A stretch of DNA of 51,160 nucleotides from an uncultured Lachnospira sp. (GTDB lineage: Bacteria > Bacillota > Clostridia > Lachnospirales > Lachnospiraceae): the NCBI GenBank assembly GCA_944381165.1, contig CALWKC010000021.1, positions 1-51,160 on the forward strand. Direction: 5' to 3'. How positions within the stretch are numbered: position 1 is the stretch's first letter; every line of letters starts with the position of its first letter. Made by a program: the position numbers and the translations under genes. The notes below the pieces were generated by a model. The model had not been told where the DNA came from and made no database searches. It was given only the letters and a program-made list of their open reading frames with translations. Shown here one piece after another: positions 42,597-51,153 of this stretch.

Positions 42597-43052
42597 ATGG
42601 ATAAAATTGATAAAAAGCTGATTACGTTGCTGCAAAAGGATGCGAGAATGCCGCTTAAAGCATTGGCGGAGAATGTTTTTTTGTCGTCGCCCGCGGTGTC
42701 CGCAAGAATTGAAAGGCTTGAGAAGGAACAGATTATTGAGGGATATGAGGTAAAGATAAATCAGTTAAAGCTCGGGTATCATATTACTGCATTTATTAAT
42801 CTTGAAGTTGCACCTGTACAAAAACCGGAGTTTTATCCTTTTATTAAGTCATGCCCTAATGTAGTTGAATGCAATTGTGTCACCGGAAATTATTCAATGC
42901 TGTTGAAGGTTGTATTTCCAAGCACTATGGAGCTTGATACATTTATAGGACAGCTTCAGAAATTCGGCCGTACAAGCACGCAGATAGTTTTTTCAACGCC
43001 TGTCGAGCCAAGAGGAATAGACGTCAATGTTGAGCTTCCGGCGGAAGAGTAG
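42597..43052 (+). CDS. Lrp/AsnC-family transcriptional regulator
   Basis: A 151-residue regulator. The N-terminal helix-turn-helix (DKIDKKLITLLQKDARMPLKALAENVFLSSPAVSARIERLE, in pieces about 2-42) is followed by the RAM/AsnC effector domain (ITAFINLEVAP, VVECNCVTGNYSMLLKVVF). Such proteins form octamers and respond to amino acids. The conserved start MDKID fixes ATG 42597; the ribosome-binding site is mediocre. The gene is separated from its promoter by a strong terminator, so its expression probably depends on antitermination. Confidence 0.88.
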   Translation: MDKIDKKLITLLQKDARMPLKALAENVFLSSPAVSARIERLEKEQIIEGYEVKINQLKLGYHITAFINLEVAPVQKPEFYPFIKSCPNVVECNCVTGNYSMLLKVVFPSTMELDTFIGQLQKFGRTSTQIVFSTPVEPRGIDVNVELPAEE

Positions 43053-43076
43053 TTAAAATTAAAAAAGTATAAAATG

Positions 43077-43108
43077 GCGCTGCTGCATTGTTTGGCGGCG
43101 CTGTTTTT
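43077..43108 (+). terminator. Intrinsic terminator of the Lrp gene
   Basis: GCGCTGC at 43077-43083 pairs with GCGGCGC at 43095-43101 (one G-U) and is followed by TGTTTTT. Confidence 0.75.
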
Positions 43109-43116
43109 GTTATAAT
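43088..43116 (+). promoter_or_regulatory. Promoter of the MoxR operon, overlapping the preceding terminator
   Basis: TTGTTT at 43088-43093, 17-bp spacer, TATAAT at 43111-43116 with an extended TG at 43108-43109. It shares bases with the Lrp terminator. Confidence 0.65.
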
Positions 43117-43167
43117 TTGTAACAGTAAATATGCACAAAAGTTTCGTGCGAGGAAATGGGGAATGTT

Positions 43168-44127
43168 ATGGAGACAACTATGAATTATCAGCATAAAGCA
43201 GTACTTATCAGAGATAATGTAAACAAAGTAATTGTTGGAAAATCAGACGTTACAGATATGATTCTTACGGCGTTGATTGCCGGAGGGCATGTGCTTTTGG
43301 AGGATGTTCCGGGAACGGGCAAGACGATGATTGCAAAGTCATTTGCGGCGTCGCTTGCTTCGGAATTTTCAAGAATACAGTTTACTCCTGATTTACTTCC
43401 GTCAGATGTTACGGGAATTAATTATTTTAATCAGAAGCAGGGTGAGTTTGTGTTCAGAAAAGGACCGGTATTTGCGAACATTCTGCTTGCAGATGAGATA
43501 AACAGAGCTACTCCGCGTACACAGTCGGCTCTGCTTGAGTGTATGGAGGAGCGTCAGGTCACGGTTGACGGCGGGACGAGAAAGCTTGAAGCGCCGTTTA
43601 TAGTTATAGCGACTCAAAATCCGATAGAGACAGCGGGCACATATCCGCTTCCGGAGGCCCAGCTTGACCGTTTTCTTTTACAGGTGTCAATGGGGTATCC
43701 GGACAGAGATGAGGAGCTTGAAATAATACGCAGATTTATGTCGGATAATCCGCTTGAGGCGTTGGAGGCGGTTTGCAGCAGAGAAGATACGATTAAGATG
43801 TCTGAAGAGGCAAAGAATGTGTTTGTTCATGAAGCGATAATGAACTACATTGTAGATATAGCAAATGAGAGCAGAAATCATATTAATGTCGCAATAGGCG
43901 TAAGCCCGAGAGGCGTTCTTAATATGGTCAGAGCAGCTCGGGCATATGCATTCATTCAGGGCAGGAAATATGTAGTGCCTGAGGATGTTATCAGGCTTTC
44001 AGTTCCTGTATTTGCGCACAGGCTGATTTTAAAGCACGGAATGACAAATCAGGATAACAGAGCTTCTATAATTCAGGATATTCTGGCTAAGACTCAGATT
44101 CCAACGGAGGATTGGAGCAAGGTATGA
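43168..44127 (+). CDS. MoxR-family AAA+ ATPase
   Basis: A 319-residue AAA+ ATPase of the MoxR group, thought to act as a chaperone for metal-centre or protein-complex assembly. Walker A is DVPGTGKTMIA, Walker B LLADEINRATPRTQSALLECMEE, and the sensor and arginine-finger region is IATQNPIETAGTYPLPEAQLDRF. ATG 43168 is chosen from GGGG at a spacing of 6; ATG 43156 lies too close to GAGG. It overlaps the DUF58 gene by 4 bp (ATGA), the usual MoxR-DUF58 pairing. Confidence 0.93.
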   Translation: METTMNYQHKAVLIRDNVNKVIVGKSDVTDMILTALIAGGHVLLEDVPGTGKTMIAKSFAASLASEFSRIQFTPDLLPSDVTGINYFNQKQGEFVFRKGPVFANILLADEINRATPRTQSALLECMEERQVTVDGGTRKLEAPFIVIATQNPIETAGTYPLPEAQLDRFLLQVSMGYPDRDEELEIIRRFMSDNPLEALEAVCSREDTIKMSEEAKNVFVHEAIMNYIVDIANESRNHINVAIGVSPRGVLNMVRAARAYAFIQGRKYVVPEDVIRLSVPVFAHRLILKHGMTNQDNRASIIQDILAKTQIPTEDWSKV

Positions 44128-45284
44128 TTATAGTGGTTATGTTACTTGGGGCAGCAGTTGTATATATGGTGCTTCGCAGGATATACAGCAGGCTTTGGTA
44201 TAAGAACCTTACACTTGAGATAGCTTTTTCAAAAAAGCACGTTATATGCGGAGAGTCTGTACAGCTTATAGAAGTAGTCACTAATAAAAAGAGACTTCCT
44301 CTTCCGTATATCAATGTTAAATTTCAGGTAAACCGTGCTTTAAAATTTGAGGACGGGGAAGAAAACTCAGTTGTCTCTGATATGACGTACAGAAATGATG
44401 TGTTTTCGCTTATGATGTATCAGCGTGTGACGAGGAATATACCTGTAAAGTGCGGCAGAAGAGGTGTGTATTCTTTAGAAAGGGCAGATATGACATCGTC
44501 AGGTCTGTTTATGAATGACATTAATCTTATCGGCACAAAGCAGCATGCACACATTACCGTTTTTCCAAGAAGCGCAGATACACAGAAGCTTTCTGTCTTG
44601 TATTCAAAGGTTACGGGAGCTGTCGAGAAAAATAAATATCTCAACCCGGATATATTTGCGTTTCGAGGGATACGTGATTATGACACATCCGATACGATGA
44701 ATACGATTAACTGGAAGGCGTCGGCAAGAAACGGACAGCTTATGGTTAATCAGTATCAGGAGACAATGTGTCAGTCGGTATGTATTCTGCTTAATCTTGA
44801 GCCTGAAGGTATGCTTAAAGATGAGGTGCTTTTGGAGGAATCCATCTCAATAGCATCCGGGCTTGCGCAGAATTTGATTGAGCAGAGAGTTCAGGTGTCG
44901 CTTGTCTCAAACGGAGTGGATTATATAGAAAATGATAGTGTGTGTGTTGATGAGGGAATGGGGCAGGCTCATTTAAACGCAGTCAACACTGCACTGGCCA
45001 GGATTGATTTGTCAAAGCAGCCAAAGTCTTTTGCCGATATGCTTCTTGATTTGAAGAGAGGTGCAGGAGCGGCAAAAAACCGGGCTTTGTCCGAAAAACA
45101 GGATGTTTTGTTTGTTATGATTTCACAGAGCAGGCGCAGGGACGTACAGCTTGCATTTGACAGTCTTACCGGTAAAAACAGCATGTGTGTCTGGATATTG
45201 CCTTTTTATCGTGAACAGGAGACGGCGCTTGACTATACATGTGCATCTTTAGTGGAATGGGAGGTGCATAAACGTGCAGTTTGA
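44124..45284 (+). CDS. DUF58 domain protein, partner of MoxR
   Basis: A 386-residue protein with an N-terminal hydrophobic stretch (about 1-18, MIIVVMLLGAAVVYMVL) and the DUF58 core in FAFRGIRDYDTSDTMNTINWKASARNGQLMVNQYQET (given here in its key part around 185-215). DUF58 proteins carry a von Willebrand-like region and pair with MoxR ATPases. It sits translationally coupled between moxR and a DUF4129 gene. An in-frame TTG at 44112 is rejected in favour of ATG 44124 behind GGAG. Confidence 0.88.
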   Translation: MIIVVMLLGAAVVYMVLRRIYSRLWYKNLTLEIAFSKKHVICGESVQLIEVVTNKKRLPLPYINVKFQVNRALKFEDGEENSVVSDMTYRNDVFSLMMYQRVTRNIPVKCGRRGVYSLERADMTSSGLFMNDINLIGTKQHAHITVFPRSADTQKLSVLYSKVTGAVEKNKYLNPDIFAFRGIRDYDTSDTMNTINWKASARNGQLMVNQYQETMCQSVCILLNLEPEGMLKDEVLLEESISIASGLAQNLIEQRVQVSLVSNGVDYIENDSVCVDEGMGQAHLNAVNTALARIDLSKQPKSFADMLLDLKRGAGAAKNRALSEKQDVLFVMISQSRRRDVQLAFDSLTGKNSMCVWILPFYREQETALDYTCASLVEWEVHKRAV

Positions 45285-46614
45285 GAGGAAAGATAAGTCG
45301 GGAGACGAGATCGGAAGGGTAAAACGCAGCAATGCGGTGCTGTCATTAATTGAACTGGCAATGCAGTGCATACTTTTTGCGTCATTTATTTTTATGGCGT
45401 ATCTGGGAATATATCACATGACGGGCAGAGAGTTTTTAAGAAGTATGTGGGTTATTCCGGCAGTAGTGTTTTTATTTATAATAAGAAAAAAGACCAAAAA
45501 ATTCAGTCTGTTTATGCTGAGCAATATTCTTGTTTTTGTGGCTGCATGTGTTGTGGCTGAAAACGACAGTCAGCTTTTTGCAAATCTTGTCACGGTGATT
45601 TTGCTCTGCGCGTATTCCATATGGCTTAAAAATAACACAATCCAAAGATTATCTCCTAAGAATATGATTGTCTCTGAGGGAAGAACATTGGATGATGCGG
45701 AGGCGGCGCTTTCTCAAATTTATGCGGGAGAGGATATGAATGTGTTTTTTGTGGCATCTCCTGCATTCGGGTATATAATAGGTGTATGGCAGAATGTTCC
45801 GCTTTTGGTGAATATTGAAGTGGTGTTCTGCATACTGTTTATTGTGCTTAAAATTGTATACAACAATTTAAGCCATCTGGATTATGTATTAAATCTGAAC
45901 CGAAAGAAAAAAGATTTTCCTGCAAAACAGATAAAACAGGTAAACAAATTTGTTACGGTAACTTCGGCAGTATTGATTTCGCTTGGAATGCTTCTGTTTT
46001 ATAACGGACAGTACGGGAATATTTTTGAGCTTATGGGAAGGGGAGTCGGTCTTGTTGTCCGTCTTGTCGTAAAGTTTTTTATATTCCTGCTCGGGACTTC
46101 AGGGTTTGATACCGGAAGTATGGGCATGCCTCAGAATGACACAGAAACAGAGGAGTCGCTGGAAGAAATTGACTGGGAGATGCCTGATTCACCAATAATG
46201 CAGGCTATTTTTGAGGCATTCGGACTTGTGCTTGTCATTGCAATAGTTATTGCTTTAATTTACATGGTAAGAACTTATATTAAAAACTTTAACCGCACTA
46301 AAAAGCTCGGAAATGACTATATAGAGTATATTGTGCCGAATGAGGATACGCAGCATGTCAATAAAATGTCTGCTAATGACAAAAAAAACGCACCGAGAGA
46401 TACGCGTTCGGTGAGAAGGATGTATAAAAAAAGAGTGCTTAAGGGTACGGGAGGTAAGCCTCCGGAGCCTTCAGCGCCGCCAAGCAGTCTCACACTTCAG
46501 AATATAACTGATAATGAAGAGCTGGCGGAAAAGATTACGGCAGTTTATGAGAAAGCAAGGTATTCTGAGGAGAGGATTACGCCTGAGGAAGCATCGGTTT
46601 TCAAGGATATATAA
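45274..46614 (+). CDS. Membrane protein with C-terminal DUF4129-like motif
   Basis: A 446-residue membrane protein with about five or six hydrophobic segments in its N-terminal 190 residues and around 215-290, then another at about 310-330. The C-terminal VYEKARYSEERITPEEASVF resembles the end of DUF4129 proteins, in which this tail often follows a transglutaminase domain. No transglutaminase Cys-His-Asp triad is seen, so that module is absent here. The start is GTG 45274 behind GGAGG, overlapping the DUF58 gene by 11 bp. It completes a MoxR-DUF58-DUF4129 operon. Confidence 0.75.
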   Translation: MQFERKDKSGDEIGRVKRSNAVLSLIELAMQCILFASFIFMAYLGIYHMTGREFLRSMWVIPAVVFLFIIRKKTKKFSLFMLSNILVFVAACVVAENDSQLFANLVTVILLCAYSIWLKNNTIQRLSPKNMIVSEGRTLDDAEAALSQIYAGEDMNVFFVASPAFGYIIGVWQNVPLLVNIEVVFCILFIVLKIVYNNLSHLDYVLNLNRKKKDFPAKQIKQVNKFVTVTSAVLISLGMLLFYNGQYGNIFELMGRGVGLVVRLVVKFFIFLLGTSGFDTGSMGMPQNDTETEESLEEIDWEMPDSPIMQAIFEAFGLVLVIAIVIALIYMVRTYIKNFNRTKKLGNDYIEYIVPNEDTQHVNKMSANDKKNAPRDTRSVRRMYKKRVLKGTGGKPPEPSAPPSSLTLQNITDNEELAEKITAVYEKARYSEERITPEEASVFKDI

Positions 46615-46719
46615 TCGGGAGAAGACGCACAACAGGCAAATTCATGCAGGCATGATTTGCTTGTCATACAGCTTATGACTGAACTGATAAGTAAGTATTT
46701 GGAAAATACAAAAAACTTC

Positions 46720-46748
46720 TTGACAGTGTAAGTTTTATAATGTAATAT
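46720..46748 (+). promoter_or_regulatory. Promoter of the leuA T-box leader
   Basis: TTGACA at 46720-46725, 17-bp spacer, TAATAT at 46743-46748. Confidence 0.6.
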
Positions 46749-46769
46749 TGTCTCAATAATAAGCAAAAG

Positions 46770-47089
46770 CAATGAAGAGGAATATTAGATATTAACCGGA
46801 GTCAGAGATTTGTCGGCTGGTGAAAGACAATGGAAGGAAGATATTGAACTCGCCTCAGAGCTGCTATCTGAAAGCATTAATAAGCATCAGTTTAATATTC
46901 GTGTTGTATTGCAGATGAATATATGCGAGTAGGCGTAGCCGGAAGCCAACCGTTATAGTGGACAGAATATAAGGCAGAGATGCCCGTATTCAGTGAGTGC
47001 ACGAGCAATCGTGAATAAGAGTGGTAACGCGTGAGACTATGGTCTTTCGTCTCTTGACAGTTTTGTGTCATGGGCGGAAGACCTTTTTT
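46770..47089 (+). promoter_or_regulatory. T-box leader, leucine specifier
   Basis: Stem I begins near AATGAAGAGGAAT (46770). The specifier loop has GAACTCGCCTCAGAG with codon CTC (Leu) at 46849-46851. The T-box sequence AGAGTGGTAACGCG is at 47018-47031; its UGGU bulge suits a tRNA ending ACCA. A terminator (47041-47089, GGTCTT with AAGACC, then T7) follows. Uncharged tRNA-Leu would favour the antiterminator and switch on leuA. The 120 nt between the terminator and leuA hold only a weak stem; the 105 bp from 46615 to 46719 show nothing recognisable. Confidence 0.92.
47041..47089 (+). terminator. T-box terminator
   Basis: A long imperfect stem from 47041 (GGTCTTTCGTC) to 47083 (GGCGGAAGACC) followed by a T-run. 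Confidence 0.85.
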
Positions 47090-47210
47090 ACCGTTAAAAA
47101 TTTGCAGATGCTTTTTATTACCGTGAGCAACGAGCCAGGCGTGCTGTGTTTAGCAGAGGTCATTTGGGGAGTGCCGTGGGCCAAATATTAATAAAAATGG
47201 AGGAAAAAAG

Positions 47211-48881
47211 ATGTTTGATTACAGACAGTATAAGAGAGGCTATTTTATGCCGCCGACAGAATGCATGGACTGGGTTAAGAAAGAGTATATTGATAAGGCT
47301 CCGATATGGTGTTCGGTAGATTTGAGAGACGGAAACCAGGCGCTTGTTGAGCCTATGAGTCTTGAGGAAAAGCTGGAGTTTTTCAAGCTTCTTGTAAAGG
47401 TTGGCTTCAAAGAGATAGAAGTAGGCTTTCCGGCAGCATCTGAGACGGAATATGTTTTTTTGAGAACTCTTATTGAAAAAAATATGATACCGGATGATGT
47501 AACTATTCAGGTGCTTACACAGGCAAGGGAACATATTATCAAAAAGACATTTGAGGCGGTAAAGGGTGCTCCAAGAGCAATCGTACATGTATACAATTCT
47601 ACATCTCTTGCGCAGAGAGAGCAGGTGTTCAGAAAATCAAAAGAAGAGATTAAGCAGATTGCCGTTGACGGGGCAAAGCTTTTAAAAGAGCTTGCACAGA
47701 AAGAAGAAGGAAATATTTTGTTTGAGTACAGCCCTGAGAGCTTTACAGGAACGGAGCCGGAGTATGCGCTTGAGGTCTGCAATGCGGTAATTGATGTATG
47801 GGAGCCTACTACGGATAAAAAGTGTATTATAAACCTTCCGGCAACAGTTGAAATGTCGCTTCCGCATGTGTTTGCGAGCCAGATAGAGTATATGCATAAA
47901 AATCTTCACAGCAGGGAAAATGTTATTATTTCGCTTCATCCTCACAACGACAGGGGAACAGGCGTAGCTGACGCAGAACTCGGAATTTTGGCGGGAGCTG
48001 ACAGAATTGAGGGAACTCTCTTCGGAAACGGCGAAAGAACGGGAAATGTTGATATTATTACGCTTGCAATGAATATGTACGCGCAGGGTGTAAATCCTGA
48101 ACTCGATTTATCAAATATGCCTGTTCTTGCCGAGACATTTGAGAGGCTTACACAGATGAAGATAGGAGACAGACATCCGTATTGCGGAAAGCTTGTATTT
48201 GCAGCTTTCTCGGGCTCGCATCAGGATGCTATCTCAAAGGGTATGCATTATCGTGTGGAAAATGATACAGAGCACTGGACTGTTCCGTATCTGCCTATAA
48301 ATCCTGAGGATGTGGGACGCACATACGATTCGGATGTTATCAGAATTAACAGCCAGTCAGGAAAGGGCGGCGTCGCATATGTTCTTGAGCATAATTTCGG
48401 AATGATTGTGCCTAAGAAAATGCGTGAGGATCTGGGATATGCGGTTAAGGACGTCTCAGATGTAAATCACAAGGAGCTTTCACCTGATGAGGTGCTTGAG
48501 ATATTTGAGAAGCGCTATAAAAAATATACGCCTGTTTTTAGAATTACAGAGGTACATTTTAAGCAGATTAACGGTATTCAGACGGTTGTAACGATTGAAA
48601 AGAACGGTGAAAAGGTGAATGTTGAGGCTGGAGGAAACGGTCGTCTCGATGCGGTAAGCAATGCGCTCTCAGAGCATTTTAATCATCCTTGCGATATATG
48701 CTGCTATGAGGAGCATACACTTAACAACAAGGGCTCTGAATCGAGTGCTATCGCATATGTCGGAATTACCGGAGACAACGGAAAAGAATATTTCGGTATA
48801 GGCGTTGACCATGATATTATAAGGGCTTCTATTGATGCGCTTGAATCTGCGATGAACAGAAGTCTGGAAAAGGCTGAATAA
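47211..48881 (+). CDS. leuA: 2-isopropylmalate synthase, long form
   Basis: A 556-residue enzyme that condenses acetyl-CoA and 2-ketoisovalerate, the first step of leucine synthesis. It is the LeuA2 or actinobacterial type. The TIM barrel has CSVDLRDGNQALVEP (about 33-47), VGFPAASETEY, and the metal-site HPHNDRGTGVADAELG. The C-terminal regulatory domain (about 430-556) binds leucine for feedback inhibition (VEAGGNGRLDAVSNAL). GGAGG lies before ATG 47211. Control is by the T-box upstream. Confidence 0.96.
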   Translation: MFDYRQYKRGYFMPPTECMDWVKKEYIDKAPIWCSVDLRDGNQALVEPMSLEEKLEFFKLLVKVGFKEIEVGFPAASETEYVFLRTLIEKNMIPDDVTIQVLTQAREHIIKKTFEAVKGAPRAIVHVYNSTSLAQREQVFRKSKEEIKQIAVDGAKLLKELAQKEEGNILFEYSPESFTGTEPEYALEVCNAVIDVWEPTTDKKCIINLPATVEMSLPHVFASQIEYMHKNLHSRENVIISLHPHNDRGTGVADAELGILAGADRIEGTLFGNGERTGNVDIITLAMNMYAQGVNPELDLSNMPVLAETFERLTQMKIGDRHPYCGKLVFAAFSGSHQDAISKGMHYRVENDTEHWTVPYLPINPEDVGRTYDSDVIRINSQSGKGGVAYVLEHNFGMIVPKKMREDLGYAVKDVSDVNHKELSPDEVLEIFEKRYKKYTPVFRITEVHFKQINGIQTVVTIEKNGEKVNVEAGGNGRLDAVSNALSEHFNHPCDICCYEEHTLNNKGSESSAIAYVGITGDNGKEYFGIGVDHDIIRASIDALESAMNRSLEKAE

Positions 48882-49489
48882 TGAAAAAAAGTATTATACT
48901 GGCGTCAGGCTCACCGCGAAGAAAAGAGCTGCTTAGTCAGATTGGTCTTGATTTTCGTGTGGTGACCAGCAATGCCGAGGAGACTACGGATAAAAATGCA
49001 CCTGAAGAAATGGTGTTGGAGCTCTCTAAGAAGAAAGCTGAGGCGGTTGCCGGTTTAAATGCTGCGGTACAGGGCTGTGCCGCAGCTGCTTTCGGTGATG
49101 ACGACAAATATGTTATAATCGGCGCCGATACTATTGTCTATGCTGATGGAAAAGTGCTTGGAAAGCCCAAGGACAGAGACGACGCGTTTTTGATGCTTAA
49201 AAGACTGTCTGGCAAAAGCCACAGTGTTTTTACCGGAGTGACATTAATCTGCGGAAAAGAGAGTATTTCTTTTTATGAGGAGACAAAGGTTTTTGTGTAC
49301 GATATGACGGATGATGAAATATGGTCTTATATCGACACGGGAGAGCCTATGGACAAGGCCGGGGCCTATGGAATTCAGGGGGCTTTCGCAGCTTTTGTGT
49401 CCGGAATAGAGGGAGATTATAATTCTGTTGTAGGACTTCCCGTAGGCAGAGTGTATCAGGAGATGAGAAAGGCTGGATATATTGAATGA
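48881..49489 (+). CDS. maf: Maf-like nucleotide pyrophosphatase
   Basis: A 202-residue Maf/YhdE-family enzyme that hydrolyses non-canonical or excess nucleotides (dTTP, UTP or m7GTP). The N-terminal signature ILASGSPRRKELLSQIGL and the metal-binding GADTIVYADG and GKPKDRDDA are intact, and the C-terminus has GAYGIQGAFAAFVSGIEGDYNSVVGLP. The start ATG overlaps the leuA stop by one base, so it is translationally coupled to leuA, though the functions are unrelated. Confidence 0.93.
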   Translation: MKKSIILASGSPRRKELLSQIGLDFRVVTSNAEETTDKNAPEEMVLELSKKKAEAVAGLNAAVQGCAAAAFGDDDKYVIIGADTIVYADGKVLGKPKDRDDAFLMLKRLSGKSHSVFTGVTLICGKESISFYEETKVFVYDMTDDEIWSYIDTGEPMDKAGAYGIQGAFAAFVSGIEGDYNSVVGLPVGRVYQEMRKAGYIE

Positions 49490-50259
49490 TAAAACTTGTT
49501 GCGAGTGATTTGGACGGTACTATTCTTTTAAACGGCGCGCAGCACGTCGATGCATCGATGTGTGAGGCTATAGATTTGCTCAGTGAGAGAGGAATTATTT
49601 TTGCGCCTGCCAGCGGGAGACAGTGCGAGAGTCTTGTCAGGCTGTTTTCAGAGGTGAAAAGTCCGATTATGTATATTTCGGATAACGGAGCGCTGGTGCG
49701 TTATAAAGGGGAAACTATTGTGAAATCGCCTATGGATTATGACTTGGCGCTTGATATTTCAAGAGATATAGTTTCAGTGCCTAATTGTGAGGTACTGATT
49801 TCGGGTGAAAGAACAGCGTATATTATGCCTAAGTCTGAGGAGTATCTGTACAGAATGACAAAGATTGTACAGTATAAGACAGAAATTATTAAAAGCCTTG
49901 ATGAAATTCAGGAGGATATTCTGAAGGTTTCTGTCTGCGATATGTCAGGTATAGACAACTCAAAGGAATATTTTGCTCATAAGTGGAGCGGAATGGCTGC
50001 GGCTACCGTATCGGGTGATTTATACATGGATTTTATGGACTTGAATGTCAGTAAGGGCGATGCGCTGAAAAAAGTTCAGGACAGGCTTAAAATCAGTCCG
50101 TCCGAGTGCATGGCGTTTGGCGATAACTATAATGATATTGAGATGCTGCGTCAGGCTGAGCATTCCTATGCTATGGAGGGTGCTGCCGATGAAATTAAGA
50201 GCCATGCGGCGCATACTGCCGATTCCGTGGAAAGAGTTTTAAGACGGGAATTGCTGTAA
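49486..50259 (+). CDS. HAD superfamily Cof-type phosphatase
   Basis: A 257-residue HAD-IIB hydrolase. Motif I is ASDLDGTIL (Asp nucleophile about 8), motif II PASGRQ, motif III with Lys in VSKGDALKKV, and motif IV GDNYNDIEML. These enzymes dephosphorylate sugar phosphates, flavin or PLP-type cofactors; the substrate here cannot be read. The start overlaps maf by 4 bp (ATGA). Confidence 0.92.
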   Translation: MIKLVASDLDGTILLNGAQHVDASMCEAIDLLSERGIIFAPASGRQCESLVRLFSEVKSPIMYISDNGALVRYKGETIVKSPMDYDLALDISRDIVSVPNCEVLISGERTAYIMPKSEEYLYRMTKIVQYKTEIIKSLDEIQEDILKVSVCDMSGIDNSKEYFAHKWSGMAAATVSGDLYMDFMDLNVSKGDALKKVQDRLKISPSECMAFGDNYNDIEMLRQAEHSYAMEGAADEIKSHAAHTADSVERVLRRELL

Positions 50260-50331
50260 TATGGTTTTTTGTACAGTTCAATTTTGATTTTTGTGTGGCG
50301 TTTTGCAGTTTTGAAAGGAGAGTTTTATTTT

Positions 50332-50595
50332 ATGGGTGAGGATTTAAGGCTTTGCGCGGAGGTGTTTTTGAAGGAGCAGAGCAAACTGTTTGACGAGCCG
50401 GTTGTGTTTGATTTAGAAGAGGCGGAAGAATTTTTGGAGGATTGTTTTGCTCAGGTTTTTGAAAATATAAAAGAAGTGAGAGAATATCTGTCGGAGGAGG
50501 GCATGGATGTTGAGGCGCTTTCGGACGAGGAGCTGTCTGAGGAACTTGAGGTCTTCAAGCTGCCGGACGGAAGATATTTTGTGGTGGAAGCATAA
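50332..50595 (+). CDS. Small acidic protein of unknown function before rlmH
   Basis: An 87-residue protein rich in Glu and Leu, predicted helical. Its EAEEFLEDC and ALSDEELSEELEVFKLPDGRYFVVE segments recur in small Lachnospiraceae proteins that are sometimes labelled glyoxalase without good reason; I see no metal-ligand pattern for that. ATG 50332 follows AAAGGAGAG; an in-frame ATG at 50269 has no ribosome-binding site. Its stop overlaps the rlmH start by one base. Confidence 0.72.
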   Translation: MGEDLRLCAEVFLKEQSKLFDEPVVFDLEEAEEFLEDCFAQVFENIKEVREYLSEEGMDVEALSDEELSEELEVFKLPDGRYFVVEA

Positions 50596-51074
50596 TGCGT
50601 ATTACTGTTGTATGTGTCGGTAAAATTAAAGAAAAGTTTTATGTGCAGGCGGTTGAGGAGTACGCAAAACGACTGTCGCGATACTGTAAGCTTGAGTTTG
50701 TGGAGCTTCCGGATGAAAAGACGCCTGAAAATGCGGGCGAACAGATAAATGCTTCCATTAAGGCAAAGGAGGGCGACAGAATTCTTTCGGTTTTAAGGGA
50801 TGACGCTTATGTTATCGCACTTGCGATTGAGGGAAATATGCTCGATTCTGTTCAGTTTTCTGAGAAACTGGAGAAACTTGCCGTCAGTTCGGTGAGCCAC
50901 ATTATGTTTGTAATCGGCGGCTCGCTTGGGCTGGATACGCGTGTGCTTTCGAGAGCTGACTATAAGCTGAGTTTTTCAAAAATGACGTTTCCTCATCAGC
51001 TCATGCGGGTAGTGCTGTTGGAGCAGATTTACCGCGCATACAGGATAATGAGGGGCGAGCCGTATCACAAGTAA
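50595..51074 (+). CDS. rlmH: 23S rRNA (pseudouridine1915-N3)-methyltransferase
   Basis: A 159-residue SPOUT-class methyltransferase that adds the N3 methyl to pseudouridine 1915 in helix 69. The N-terminus MRITVVCVGKIKEKFYV, the SAM-binding IMFVIGGSLGLD and the knotted C-terminus LSFSKMTFPHQLMRVVLLEQ followed by IMRGEPYHK match RlmH across its full length. It is the last gene of the leuA-maf-HAD group. Confidence 0.96.
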   Translation: MRITVVCVGKIKEKFYVQAVEEYAKRLSRYCKLEFVELPDEKTPENAGEQINASIKAKEGDRILSVLRDDAYVIALAIEGNMLDSVQFSEKLEKLAVSSVSHIMFVIGGSLGLDTRVLSRADYKLSFSKMTFPHQLMRVVLLEQIYRAYRIMRGEPYHK

Positions 51075-51129
51075 GGCGGTTTTTGAACTATAGTCAAGTA
51101 AGTAGACACAAAAAAGTATAAAATTTCAA

Positions 51130-51153
51130 GGAGCAGGCTAAGCATTCTGCTCC
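51130..51153 (+). terminator. Terminator-like hairpin after rlmH
   Basis: GGAGCAG at 51130-51136 pairs with CTGCTCC at 51147-51153. No T-run is visible before the window ends, so termination is uncertain. The preceding sequence (51084-51120) could instead be the end of an insertion sequence. Confidence 0.4.

Noticed and set aside
42529-42621. Possible leader peptide starting at TTG behind AAAGGAG in the Lrp attenuator
   Set aside because: It reads through the terminator and T-run and overlaps the Lrp start, and its residues show no run of a regulatory amino acid.
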